Source: Leucaena leucocephala (lineage: Eukaryota > Streptophyta > Magnoliopsida > Fabales > Fabaceae). Taken from it: 64,000 bases of DNA. Within the stretch, counting starts at the first letter, position 1. Each line of letters opens with the position of its first letter. Positions 48,171 through 58,628 of this stretch are shown here, piece by piece. The position numbers and the translations under genes were made by a program. The DNA is taken from positions 17,344,501 through 17,408,500 of the forward strand of contig CM073563.1 in NCBI GenBank assembly GCA_037074615.1, written 5' to 3'. The notes under the pieces are model-generated. The model was given only the letters and a program-made list of their open reading frames with translations. It was not told where the DNA came from and did not search any database.

Positions 48171-48990
48171 TCCCTCCTGTAGGACAATGGGGTGATTGTG
48201 GCGAGGTCTTAAGGGTGGAAGGCCCTATGGTTCCTTGAATATATCTTCGAACTTAGTCAAAAAACCATGTACCGCTTTAGGACATGCCACTGTCTTGATT
48301 TAAATTGCAAACAATTGAACCTTTTTTTCTACCTGAGGTCGTAAGAGCTGCACTAGGAACACATGCTGATCATTCCTACCATGAGAATTCAATTTGGCTG
48401 TAGGAACTACCTCTAAGATCTTAGGCCCAGTTGCCTGTAATGTACACAACCGTCCCCTATACCAGAAATGCATATCCATCCGATCATATTCCCAATAGGC
48501 ATTCTTGATAGACCTCAACCATTATAAACCAAGTACCATATCGTAGGTATGCAGATCAATGATTCTGACTGTAGCCTCAAATTCCATACTTCACATTTGT
48601 CACTTAAATCCCCTCCAAACTCCATGTACCCTGAGTTTGCGCCCTCCTGCCACTTATACCAAAGACATATCATCGTTTTATCCTTTCCACCCCAGTTTTT
48701 GTGCCACGCTCAGACCAAGGAAGTTATGGGTACTTCTATATCAATCAAAACATATATCAACCTCTTACCCACACTCCCTACAATTTTCATACTCTCTGAT
48801 GTTTCTTGACCACTAATGGCATGTAAAGAAAGTAGAGGAATGGAGTCATTGGCGTCTTTCATACAAACGGTAGAAGAGGTAGGAACCTTACTGTCTTCTT
48901 CAAGGGTGATAAAGTGTAACTACATCTCTATTTTTCTGGGCAATGGTAGTCACATGAAAATCGTTCATGACAATAGAAACACAGATTTTT
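48171..48990 (-). pseudogene. gypsy protease region, frameshifted
   Basis: Minus-strand reading gives ISGQETSESMKIVGSVGKRLIYVLID and then, one base out of frame, STHNFLGLSVAQKLG. This is the gypsy aspartic protease site (D-T-G-STHNFLG in the family) with a lost base and an altered triplet near 48750. The 72-codon frame 48300-48518 is the downstream end of this region, next to the TRIM insertion. Plus-strand ORFs here are shadows. Confidence 0.7.
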
Positions 48991-49199
48991 TGCGCGATGC
49001 TCTGCTTCCTCCTCAGTAGTTAGCATCTTGATTGGTCGAACAAATCTTACCAAGTTCTTGAGCCTAACAACTAGTTCTCTCATCACCAATTGTGTTTCAT
49101 TGGGCCGTAAGGGGCCCCGCCTTTCAATAATGCATTCTTGTAAGGGGTCAAAGGAATTGTGGACATTAAAGGACCTCTCCCCATTCTTTCATTAAAAGA

Positions 49200-49960
49200 C
49201 TTAACACTATAATGATTTAAGGTAATCTCCTAAATTCAGGCGAGTCGACGAGCTTCCACCAATGTTTAGGGGTCAAATATTTGCACAGAATCCGCTATTT
49301 CATCCTTCAATGCCCCCACATAAGCGTCAACCAAGTAAGCCTTAGAAAGATCCAACCTCACTGTGATCGTATCGAATTTGACATTAAATTCTGCCAACGA
49401 CCTTGTTTGCCAGAGGTGAGTCAGTTCGGTCATGGGCTTCTCGTATGGTGGTCTAAATGTTTTGCTCAGTAACTCGATGTATTTTTCCCATGTAGGACGA
49501 TGGTCTCCCCACTGACGCTCAATAGCCAACTGCCATTCGAAAGAATCCCCGTCAAGGTTCACTACTGCGACATCCACTTTCCCATCCTCTGCGATATTCT
49601 CAATTCAGAAATAGCGCTCGCATTTTAGTATCCAGGAATATATATTCTTGCCGTCATACCTTGGAAATTCCATTCGTGGCAAATGGGTCCTAAGCCGGTC
49701 ATCAAAGTGGTTGTTGTCTCCCTGTTTGCCTTGACGGTACGGTGTGCCTTGGATAATACCACACATTTCTTGCTCTACTATCTGCAATTCTTGTTAGAAT
49801 GACTGCCCTATCATTTGCATTTCTTCCCAGTAGCCCAAAACAGTTTCTTGCAGGTCATCTACCTTTAACAATCTGTCCTTGACACTCTATAGGCGCTCTC
49901 GTCCATTTTCTTTGCTGTTTCTTGGAGTCAAGTCATAACCATCCAGCGTCTAGCAGTTAG
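49200..49960 (-). pseudogene. gypsy gag (retrotransposon gag domain), interrupted by a stop
   Basis: One frame contains MQIVEQEMCGIIQ..FDDRLRTHLPRMEFPRYDGKN.YSWILKCERYF, a TGA (about 49602-49604), then IENIAEDGKVDVAVVNLDGDSFEWQ..RPTWEKYIELLSKTFRPPYEKPMTEL..GSVQIFDP-like text. 'FPRYDGKN..WI..CE.YF' and 'A..HL.GDA..W' are the hallmarks of the Ty3/gypsy gag domain. The stop sits where R fits in the family, so CGA to TGA is likely. Confidence 0.8.
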
Positions 49961-49990
49961 TGGTCTGAGGAAGGCTTGCTCTGATACCAC

Positions 49991-50245
49991 TGATGCGTTC
50001 TTGATCAGGAATGTGAAAAGAAATGAAGAAAGAAGAAGAAACAAGGAAAACAGAGAAGAATAAGAAAAATTGAAGAAAAGAGAGGAAATAGAAGAACGAA
50101 GGAATCTAAAATGTCACGTGTTTTATTTATCTCAAGTCATAAGTCTCTCTCATTAGGTATGTTACTATTTATATACCTTAGCTATAGTAACTGTACTACA
50201 CCCACAGTAACTATGAAGTGACTAGTAAAACTAATTTTCATAACA
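49991..50245 (-). repeat. 5' LTR of the gypsy element
   Basis: TGATGCGTTC..TTTTCATAACA on the plus strand, with TG..CA ends. It abuts the PBS on the left and the AATGT target copy on the right. Confidence 0.9.
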
Positions 50246-51136
50246 AATGTCTACAGAGAATTCCAATCATTAAGCTATGAGATGATGAAAACAATTTTAA
50301 TGTCATGGCTTTCTGATGTTATAAATGGTCCAGATTGATTCTACATATTTTTCCATAGTAATTTCGCATTAAGTCAGCTAAGATGCTCATTTTAGTATGC
50401 ATAGTTGAAACATGAAAAGGACTGTGTCAGAGTTACTCTTTGGTTTAAAAGGACCGTAAAAGTATTTAGATATAAACCAAGAAAGAAAAATGGATTCTTA
50501 CCTTGAAATGTTAGGGATGTGAGGATTATATGAATGCATAATAAAGTACTTGAAAGCAAACCTTGAAAGCTTGAAACTTGACATACTTACATGAAAGAGA
50601 AAAATAAATAGATAGCTCCACATGCTAAAGGATTTTCTTCTTCCTTTGATAGAACGCGCCCCCTCCCCAACCAAAAAAAAAACAAGAAGAAAACTTATGC
50701 GCTGGATTTAAAGAAAAAATAAAATAGTAAAATTATTGGGAATAACCAATAGGGCTTCACGATGGCTCATTAAGGATGAATGCAGGCTTGCCAATTGAAG
50801 TCTAAACCTCCTTTAATAGTGATTGATTTGGAGGTGTGGTTTCCTTCAAGTTTTAACTATAGGCTGGTGGTTTGGGGTTGATATTTCTGGTTGTTTGCGT
50901 ATATGTGAATTTCTTAGATAAGATTTCAGTATTATATTTGTTTTATATATAAACTTCTGGGATTGCTTTTCTTCAATTATTTTGTTGAGGTTGCCTTTTA
51001 TTTGTAGAACAATTTTTGGGAATACGTAATGCCCTGTAAGAGTTTTACAAAGACAAAATTTCAAGATAGAATAAAATTCAAATAGTACTATGAACACCCT
51101 CTCACTTAGCATCCCCGGCATAAGTTAGAGTAAGGA

Positions 51137-51751
51137 TTTTTTATTAGATTCCTTTCTGTTTATAAATGTTATTGTTGACTGTTGTATAAGTATTACTTCA
51201 AGTCTTTAATATAAGATTTTATTAATTTTTTTAAAGAGATTAAAAAATTAAATAAACTATTTAATTGTAACCTATGCTACACGATTTTTTTTAATAGAGT
51301 AGTTTATAAATCAAACAAATTAGTTTGATAAAAAAATATAAATATTTTAAAATAATTTTTTAATTTTTTTAATTTTTCTAAAATAATTAATATAGTTTTG
51401 GGGAGTATTTATTTTTGCTTATGCATGGAGGTTGTTTTTCCTATTGCTAGTAAAAGTGATTATATTTGCAGCAAGCCAAGTGAGCCCAAAGATTGGGATT
51501 TGATCCCTTTAATGTTCTGCCACCTTCGGGGTAAATTGCCAGAAATGGTTCCTTGCCTTCCATAACTGTTAGGCTTTGTGCACTGCATGAAGAAAAAAAG
51601 GTAATGTTCAATTTCTATTTTTATCAAGTGAAATTCCAATTGCGAGAAATTGCAGATTTTTTTTAATCCTGTAATATTGATGTGATATTTTACAGGTGTG
51701 ATGTGTATATTTCCTAATTATTCATTATTTGCGGGTATTTTTATGTGAGAA
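51137..51751. other. Intergenic spacer between duplicate and MULE
   Basis: AT-rich up to about 51460, then a short GC-richer stretch (51470-51600). No gene recognised. Confidence 0.4.
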
Positions 51752-51760
51752 TTAAAAAAT

Positions 51761-53550
51761 GGGAGAAAGACAAAAAAAACATATTTGAATTTCAAAAGAA
51801 TAAATTGGGTTTCTGAATATTCAAAATGACAGATTGGGCAGGAGGCCCAATCTATCATTTACAAATTTGTGTGCAAAGACGAAATTACCCTTCACTTTTC
51901 TAATATTTTGAGAATACGATTTACAAGTTTGCCAATGATATTTACAACTCCTATAATAATATTTATAAATTTGACAATAGTATTTACAATTTTGACAATG
52001 GTGTTTGTAACTTTGCCAATGGTATTTGTAACTCTCATAGTAGTATTTACAATTTTAACAATGCTATTTGTAACTCCCACAATAGAGAAGTAACTTTGAC
52101 AATACAATTTATAATTTTGCCAATAGTATTTACAACTCTAACAATGGTATTTGTAACTAGGAGAAATCCAATTTTGGCAATTGGGAGAAACACTGTAGCT
52201 TCTTTGACAATACGATTTATAATTTTGCCAATGGTATTTACAACTCTGACAATGATATTTGCAACTTGAAGAAATCCAATTTTGGCAATTGGGAGAAACA
52301 CTGTAGTTGTTACTGTAGCTTCTTTGACAATACGATTTATAACTTTTCCAATGGTATTGTATTTACAACTCTGGGAATGGTATTTGCAATTGGGAGGGTA
52401 AACCCGATGGAGGGTAAACGTGCAGGAAATCAGTATAGCCGGGTTTCTAAATTTCCCTGATGGAGGGTAAACCCCACTATCAGGTATCCATATCTCACTA
52501 TCAAGTGAACCATTCAATTGCTCATGAAAAGAAAATGGGTCCTTCTTCAATGGTGTAGAGGGGTAAACTAGGTCATCTCATTGTTTTGGGCCGACACATT
52601 ATCGGCCTGCAAAGCGTATCTTAGTACTTATAGTGCGGCTTTGATCCATTCGGGAAAATCTAGAAACCCGGCTACACTCATTTTCTGCACGTTTACCCTC
52701 CATCGGGTTTATCCTCCATCGGGTTTACCCTCCCAATTGCAAATACCATCGTCAGAGTTGTAAATATCATTGGAAAAGTTGTAAATCGTATTGTCAAAGA
52801 AGCTACAGTATCAACTACAGTGTTTCTCCCAATTGCCAAAATTGGATTTCTCCCAGTTGCAAATACCATTGTTAGAGTTGTAAATACCATTGGCCAAGTT
52901 GTAAATCGTATTGTCAAAGAAGTTACAGTGTCAGCTACAGTGTTTTTCCCAATTGCCAAAATTGGATTTCTCCCAATTGTAAATACTATTGTCAGAGTTG
53001 TAAATACCATTGGCCAAGTTGTAAATCGTATTGTCAAAAAAGCTACAATATCAACTATAGTGTTTCTCCCAATTGCCAAAATTGGATTTCTCCCAATTGC
53101 AAATACCATTGTCAGAGTTGTAAATACCATTGGCCAAGTTGTAAATCGTATTGTTAAAGAAGCTACAGTGTCAGCTACAATGTTTCTCCCAATTGCCAAA
53201 ATTTGATTTCTCATAGTTACAAATACCATTGTCAGAGTTGTAAATACCATTGGCCAAGTTGTAAATCGTATTGTCAAAGAAACTACAGTGTCAGCTACAG
53301 TGTTTCTCCCAATTGCCAAAATTGGATTTCTCCCAGTTGTAAAACCATTGTCAGAGTTGTAAATACCATTGGCTAAGTTATAAATCGTATTGTCAAAATA
53401 TTGGGAAAGTGAAGGGTAATATGGTCTTTGCACATAAATTTGTAAATGACAGATTGGGCCTGCCCAATCTGGCCCAATCTATCATTTTGAATATTCAGAA
53501 GCCCAATTTATCCTTTTAAAATTTAAATAGGCTTTCTATGTCTTTTTCCC
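51761..53550. mobile_element. Non-autonomous Mutator-like element with long inverted repeat arms
   Basis: The left end GGGAGAAAGAC and right end (reversed) GGGAAAAAGAC open long, related inverted arms: about 51761-52459 and 52650-53550. They share TTGAATATTCAAAATGA and GGAGGGTAAACCCGATGG read inward. A central 190 bp is not repeated. Both sides carry the identical 9-bp TTAAAAAAT (51752-51760 and 53551-53559). A 9-bp duplication with long terminal inverted repeats is the signature of the Mutator superfamily. There is no transposase, so mobilisation would need an autonomous MULE elsewhere. Open frames in both strands are by-products of the repeats. Confidence 0.92.
52781..53400. repeat. 120-bp tandem array in the right arm of the MULE
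   Basis: GTAAATCGTATTGTCAAAG begins at 52781, 52901, 53021, 53141 and 53261, exactly 120 bp apart, with a sixth copy near 53380 one base early. The left arm carries a shorter inverted version (GACAATACGATTTATAA near 52205 and 52325, also 120 bp apart). Because 120 is a multiple of three, long frames stay open on both strands without being genes. Confidence 0.95.
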
Positions 53551-53559
53551 TTAAAAAAT

Positions 53560-53811
53560 AAGAGGCTTTTGAAATTTCTTAATCTTGTGAAGTTTTTATT
53601 TGCAAAAAGTAAAAAAATTGATTTTTTTATTCTTGCGAAATTATTCTATGTTTTTTTTTTATGCTGAATTTTTCCTTGAGAATTAAAAGAATTTCTATTT
53701 TTATATTCATGTTGAATTTTTATGTAAGAATTATAATTCTCATGGTTTCCCTTGAAAATTTCCGTGAGCAAAGTCTCTTTGAATTTTCTCACGCAAATTT
53801 TGAATCTCAAC
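53560..53811. other. Spacer between MULE and 224-bp repeats
   Basis: AT-rich, with short imperfect repeats of GAGAATTAAAAGAATTTC and ATGTTGAATTTTTATG. No gene seen. Confidence 0.4.
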
Positions 53812-54483
53812 AGTTTTTGTTTTTCTGATGTAAAATCTTTTAGAAACTTGTAACATCATTCTCACAAAATTTTTGAGTTTTCTCATGATTGGGGGTAACC
53901 AAATTTCTTAATTTATCCTCTAGGCTCGTGATGATCGCTACAGAAATGAAATGCATTAGATCGAGCCCAGAATGAGCTCCTCCATCATTGTGGAATGTTG
54001 AGAGCGGCAAGTAGTCTGATTTATGGGTAATCACTAGTTTTCGTTTTTCTGATGTAAAATCTTTGAGAGAATTGTAACGTCATTCTCACAAATATTTTGA
54101 GTTTTCTCATGATTGGGGGTAACCAAATTTCTTAATTTATCCTCTAGGCTCGTGATGATGGCTACAGAAATGAAATGCATTAGATCGAGCCCAGAATGAG
54201 CTCCTCCATCATTGTGGAATGTTGAGAGCGGCAAGTAGTCTGATTTATGGGTAATCACTAGTTTTTGTTTTTCTGATGTAAAATCTTTGAGAAAATTGTA
54301 ACTTCATTCTCACAAATATTTTGAGTTTTCTCATGATTGGGGGTAACCAAATTTCTTAATTTATCCTCTAGGCTCGTGATTATGGCTACAGAAATGAAAT
54401 GCATTAGATCGAGCCCAGAATGAGCTCCTCCATCATTGTGGAATGTTGAGAGCGGCAAGTAGTCTGATTTATGGGTAATCACT
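53812..54483. repeat. Three 224-bp tandem repeats upstream of the 54520 gene
   Basis: Units start near 53812, 54036 and 54260; the marker GGGTAATCAC falls 224 bp apart at about 54025, 54249 and 54473. The copies differ at only a handful of positions, suggesting a recent expansion. The last unit ends about 37 bases before the gene's ATG, so the array forms the proximal promoter and/or 5' UTR. Small minus-strand ORFs repeated in each unit are shadows. Confidence 0.93.
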
Positions 54484-54519
54484 TGTTTTGGTGTTGAAAA
54501 TGCTGACAAAATTCAAAAC

Positions 54520-56695
54520 ATGCATGCTTTTGGGCGAATTGGCAGCTCTTTTTCGATACTGAAACGTTTCAATGAGCTAGTCTCAAAGCCTCATTTGAAT
54601 TCAACTTGGGAAGTTTCTGTGAGATTCTTGTCGTCTTCAAGCCACGGCTCCAAGAATGAAGAAGATGAGTGGAACGATGCTTGGGAAGCTGCTTGGTTTC
54701 CGGAGGACTGACGCTGAAGGCTCGAGCTCCGTGGAAGACCGACGTGAATTTCCCTTCAGAGGACTCCACAACGGTTCTTACGGCGGATGTTGATGCGGAG
54801 ATGAAGGCTTTTGTTGAGGACATGAATGAGAATTGGAACGACAGGCGAAAAGGGTCGAAGGCTCAGCAGCAGGAAAAGCTTTGTGAGGGTGGTAATGGTG
54901 CACTTTACAGTATCGAGAATATGAAGGATTATCGGTTGAAGAAGCACAGGATACACACGAATCTATGGATGAAGGAGATTGAGAAGATGGAGGAAGCCAA
55001 ATTGGGGGATTCCACTGTGGCTGGTGGAGACGTTATTGAGAGATTGCTCGATAGCTCTCCGAGTATGCCTTTCTCTCTCTCGCTTCTGTCTGACAACTGT
55101 TTGATGAAATGCGAACGAAATTTGCGAATTTGTGAATAGTATAGTTGATTCTGGTTTTGTGAATTTTTGTTTCCGACAGTCACCATACGTGAGTTCATGA
55201 TTGCAAAATTCTGAAAATCCAACTATATGCTGAGGCATTAGATCGTGTGATATGTCTTCCTACATGATGGAAACCTGTTCGTGATTTCCCTAAAGCAAGT
55301 TCGTGATTTCGCTTTGTGCTAGTGGCAAGTGTGATAATAACTCATGTCATTACATATCCACCAAAAAACAAAAGAAAACAAAAGGCTCATGTCATACTTT
55401 CTAATCGGTTTCTTGATTTGGCTCTGAATTAATAGATATTGGCGAGTACTCCATAAAATATCAAAATGTCCCAACCTTACTTTTGTCTAACGGTGAAGTT
55501 GAATAATTGCTGATTGACGATTTTAGATAATTGCTGTTTATTCAAGCATGAGTTTGATTGCGTAAGTGGTTGGATGATGCTAATACGGGTCATGGTTCTT
55601 TGTTACTGAAATCGCACTATATAAATCACTATCAAGCAATGATTTGGAACATTGCTGCAGCATCCCTGACACAGTTATGTATGGAATTTCTGTGAAATTT
55701 TGGGAATTGTCATGATTTGTGTTGGAAATTTTGTGGATTAGTATGCCTGGACATGGCTCAACTACTATAAGTTTTGATTGTATCTTTCAGGTTTTGGTAA
55801 TTTGTTGTATCTCATCTAAACAATAATTTTTTTTTATGTTTATCTAAACAATCAGAGTTTCTCGTACAACAAAATATAAGATCATGGTTTAATTTTGCAG
55901 CAAGATTTGAACATTAAAAGCATATAATTATGAGTTTCCATAATATCTTTTTCAGATGTTTTATCCTCAGTTGTTTTTTTAATAATTTGTCTTCAGATAT
56001 TAAGATGTCTACAATACTGTACTTGCTTTCTGAGAAGTGTAGCGAATGCCTAAAAAATGACAGGTTATAAAGGGAAACTGTTGGTTTTCACCACCTGTTA
56101 ATTTTATATTGTTTAACCTTTTATATGCTTTTAATTTGTCTTTCACAATATATACTATTTATGAATGTTAATTCGTTTGGTTTGGACAACTGTAGCATTT
56201 TTTACTCTGATAACAATGATCTAAACAATGCAAAAGTTCCAAGTTCTTCTGAATTAAAAAATGCTCCCGATGGTTGGGAAACAACTGCAAAAACTCTAGA
56301 TGGAAATGTATGGGAGATGTCACAGAGAGAAGAAGATATTCTTCTCCAAGAATTTGATCGCCGAATTGCTTATTGCAAATTTCAGGTGCATTTAACTATA
56401 ACTTGAATTCTTGCCTTGCTAACTCTAATATTAAGCATTGATATGGCTCATGGAAATATATGATCATGGAGTTCATGAATATTCTGGTATGCAGATTGCT
56501 AGTTTTATAAAGACCTATATTTTCAGCTGGAGAAGACCGACAGACGGATGGAGATACATGATAGAGGTAGTGGGACCAAATGCTAGGAAAGGAAAAGGTA
56601 GTGTTTCTAGAGTGCCTACCCTATCTGATGCGTCTACCCAACCCTTCAAGGAGGATAAGACTTCAGTGGAGAAAACTTACCCTGAGGGGACGTAA
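54520..56695 (+). CDS. Probable mitochondrial plant protein, three exons, with an apparent 1-bp frameshift
   Basis: Exon 1 (54520-55062) starts MHAFGRIGSSFSILKRFNEL, basic and serine-rich like a mitochondrial presequence, ending near VRFLSSSS. The frame stops at TGA 54709, right after AWEAAWFPED. The frame one base over continues with LTLKARAPWKTDVNF..FVEDMNENWNDRRKG..MKDYRLKKHRIHTNLWMKEIEKMEEAKLG..VIERLLDSS, so one base appears lost between 54708 and 54709. Exon 2 (56237-56385; alternatively from 56196, which does not fit in phase) reads PSSSELKNAPDGWETTAK..WEMSQREEDILLQEFDRRIA. Exon 3 (56495-56695) reads IASFIKTYIFSWRRPTDGWRYMIE..GPNARKGKGSVSR. The splice sites are consensus. It resembles an uncharacterised plant family, perhaps the one annotated in Arabidopsis as a copper ion-binding protein; I cannot name it firmly. 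The frameshift may be a real null allele or an assembly error. Confidence 0.72.
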
Positions 56696-56838
56696 GCATG
56701 TATTTTGTATTCTCATTAACAGTGTAAAGCTCACAGTTATATGGCAACCTTGCCTTAAGATGAAAGTACCATGTTTCACTGGGAATCTTTGATCTCGATG
56801 CCCCAGCATGAGGTCTTGCATTTAAGATTCCGACTCTT

Positions 56839-56942
56839 GCCCTTCTATAAAATGAGATTATGCAATGTGTTTCATGAGTCATGGGTGGGTGCTCTTCTAT
56901 AAAATGAGATTATGCAATGTGTTTCATGAGTCATAGGTGGGT
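56839..56942. repeat. 52-bp direct tandem duplication after the 54520 gene
   Basis: CTTCTATAAAATGAGATTATG..GGTGGGT occurs twice with a 52-bp period and about two differences, just downstream of the stop, probably in the 3' UTR. Confidence 0.93.
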
Positions 56943-58489
56943 TTTTTTCCCCTTCACGAACTTTGTTTTCTTGAATTTCTCTTGAAAGTACTCAACATTC
57001 TCTGTTATTTTTTTGGGCTTCATTTTGATTGAGAAAATCATTTATGCTGGCCTGTGGCTGTTGACGAAGCATAGGGAAACGCATTTCCTGATTCCTTTCC
57101 TAAAATAACAACTCTGTCTAAATTATATCTCTTATATTTCTGAATGTGGTTGTGTATAGCATCAACATCTCATCATTATATTCATTATTCATCCACTTTT
57201 TCCTTAATATCTTTTGCATGTAAGGAATCTAGACGGGACTTCGTCTTGGTTAGTCAAATTTCACATACTAATTAATCATTTCTTGGTTTTCTAGTTGTTT
57301 ATTTGTAACTAACTATCCTCTCCAGTTATTGGAGAATCGCCTAAAGTATATTTTTTATATGGAGTCACCACAAAATATCATATTATTGTACAAAAATCTC
57401 TCCTCTCTGAATTAATAATTGATTTTTGTAGGAATTTTTTTTTTAAATTTTGGGAGACTTGAGTTAAATACCATGCCAACACAAGTTGAGTTGATTGACA
57501 AAAAGAATTGGATAGAGTTTCTGCTTGCAGGTTTTGATAGTGTTATCAAATTCTCTGGATGGAACCAATGAAATTAAGGGAGAAACAAATTGCCTAAAAG
57601 CAATCAATAGATGGCATGCACATGTATTTGCACTAGATTAAACGTGGCTACCCATTGTCAAAGGACTACTAAAAAGTAATCCTTCTGCCTCCTCTTTTAA
57701 CATTTTCAGTTGGTTTCTATAAGGAGGATGATGAAACAAGTATTATTCTACTAAACGTGATTTGTTACATAGATTGTATAGTATCATTATGTTTTAGCAA
57801 CAACCAAATATTTTAATAAATTGTTAACTAAAAATTTTCTTTCAATAATTTTATTGAATATTCTCTTCAGTTTTTCTTATTCATCTTATTCTATAAGGAA
57901 AGTAAAAACAAAATTCCATGCCCATTAATCTCATGTTTTATTGGTCTAGCTGGAACAAAAAGTTGGAGACGTAGGGAGTAATAGTTACAGTCTCCAAAGA
58001 TTAAAAAAAAAAAACAGGATTACTTGATGCATCTTTCGGCTCTTGATGCTCGCTCTTATGGGTAAACAACATCGTGCCGCTCCTGTACTTCGTCGCCCCA
58101 CTTCTATTCTTGCTGTTCTAAAAATTGTATCAGACTGTAAAATCTATTTAAAAACTTTCTAACAAGTAAAGAAAGAAACCTTGATTAACACAAGTATCAA
58201 CCAACATCTTAAAATGGGCCTTTGAGCCCTGAACATGGGAATAATAACATCTAAAGCCTATAACACAGTCAGTGTACTAAATACTACCCATAACATAGTA
58301 TAATAGTTAATGTGGATTGACAAAGTTACATACATAGCCCAAGAGGCCTCTGGCCTAATATCAGCTCACAATATCCAATGAAGTCATTAGAATATCTAAT
58401 CATGAGATTGTATGCAAAATAGGCCCATAATAATATACATCTACTTAACACTAACATGAAGGTGAATATTATACATATCAAATAGCACA
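56943..58489. other. Intergenic
   Basis: No supportable gene. An A-run lies near 57999. Confidence 0.4.
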
Positions 58490-58492
58490 ATT

Positions 58493-58628
58493 AAGTCTCA
58501 AAAGCCTTCTCATTGGAATCGGCAATTGAGTTATTATTTATTACTAAGGTATTTATTACTAAGTCTCAAAAGCCTTCTCATTGGAATCGGCAATTGAGTT
58601 AACTCTTAGAAAATGTTAATAATCACAT
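58493..58628. repeat. 68-bp direct tandem duplication
   Basis: AAGTCTCAAAAGCCTTCTCA starts at 58493 and again at 58561, including GGAATCGGCAATTGAGTTA, before the copies diverge. Confidence 0.9.

Larger units (their letters stand above)
44374..50245 (-). mobile_element. Ty3/gypsy retrotransposon, minus strand, decayed
   Basis: The ends are defined against the empty paralogous site (31223-31227, AATGT). The left flank is AATAT (44369-44373) and the right flank AATGT (50246-50250), a 5-bp duplication with one change. The right (5') LTR is 49991-50245 (minus-strand TGTTATGAAA..CGCATCA). The left (3') LTR is 44374-44611 and lacks about 35 bp of its inner end. The PBS complement GCTCTGATACCA lies at 49978-49989 (initiator Met tRNA). 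Gag, protease, RT, RNase H and integrase lie in gypsy order. The end of pol, the polypurine tract and the first bases of the 3' LTR appear to be deleted around 44612. A TRIM-like element is inserted at 46935-48168. Confidence 0.92.
43756..51136 (+). repeat. Segmental duplicate of APO4-like first exon and intron 1 (no coding exons)
   Basis: The sequence from GGTTTTGCCCAAAGCCTCAGCCG (43756) matches the APO4 5' exon at 30672 and continues through the splice donor (43942) and the intron to about 44373. The match resumes at 50246 and runs to about 51136, pairing with 32743. The gap is filled by a Ty3/gypsy element. The coding exons of APO4 are not duplicated, so this is an orphan promoter/exon/intron block. 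The duplicate lacks the 472-bp solo LTR found in the APO4 intron. Confidence 0.9.

Noticed and set aside
48549..48816. Two overlapping plus-strand frames
   Set aside because: They are antisense shadows of the gypsy protease region.
52781..53400. Evenly spaced repeats resembling a CRISPR array
   Set aside because: There are no unique spacers; the whole 120 bp is repeated, the host is a plant, and the array lies within a transposon arm.
52693..53433. Long open frames (246 and 128 codons) in the MULE arm
   Set aside because: They exist on both strands only because the 120-bp unit is a multiple of three. The predicted proteins are pure repeats with no domain and no start context.
53840..54509. 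Three similar small minus-strand proteins in the 224-bp array
   Set aside because: They repeat with the 224-bp unit and share its sequence, and the array sits in the promoter of a plus-strand gene. No family is recognisable.
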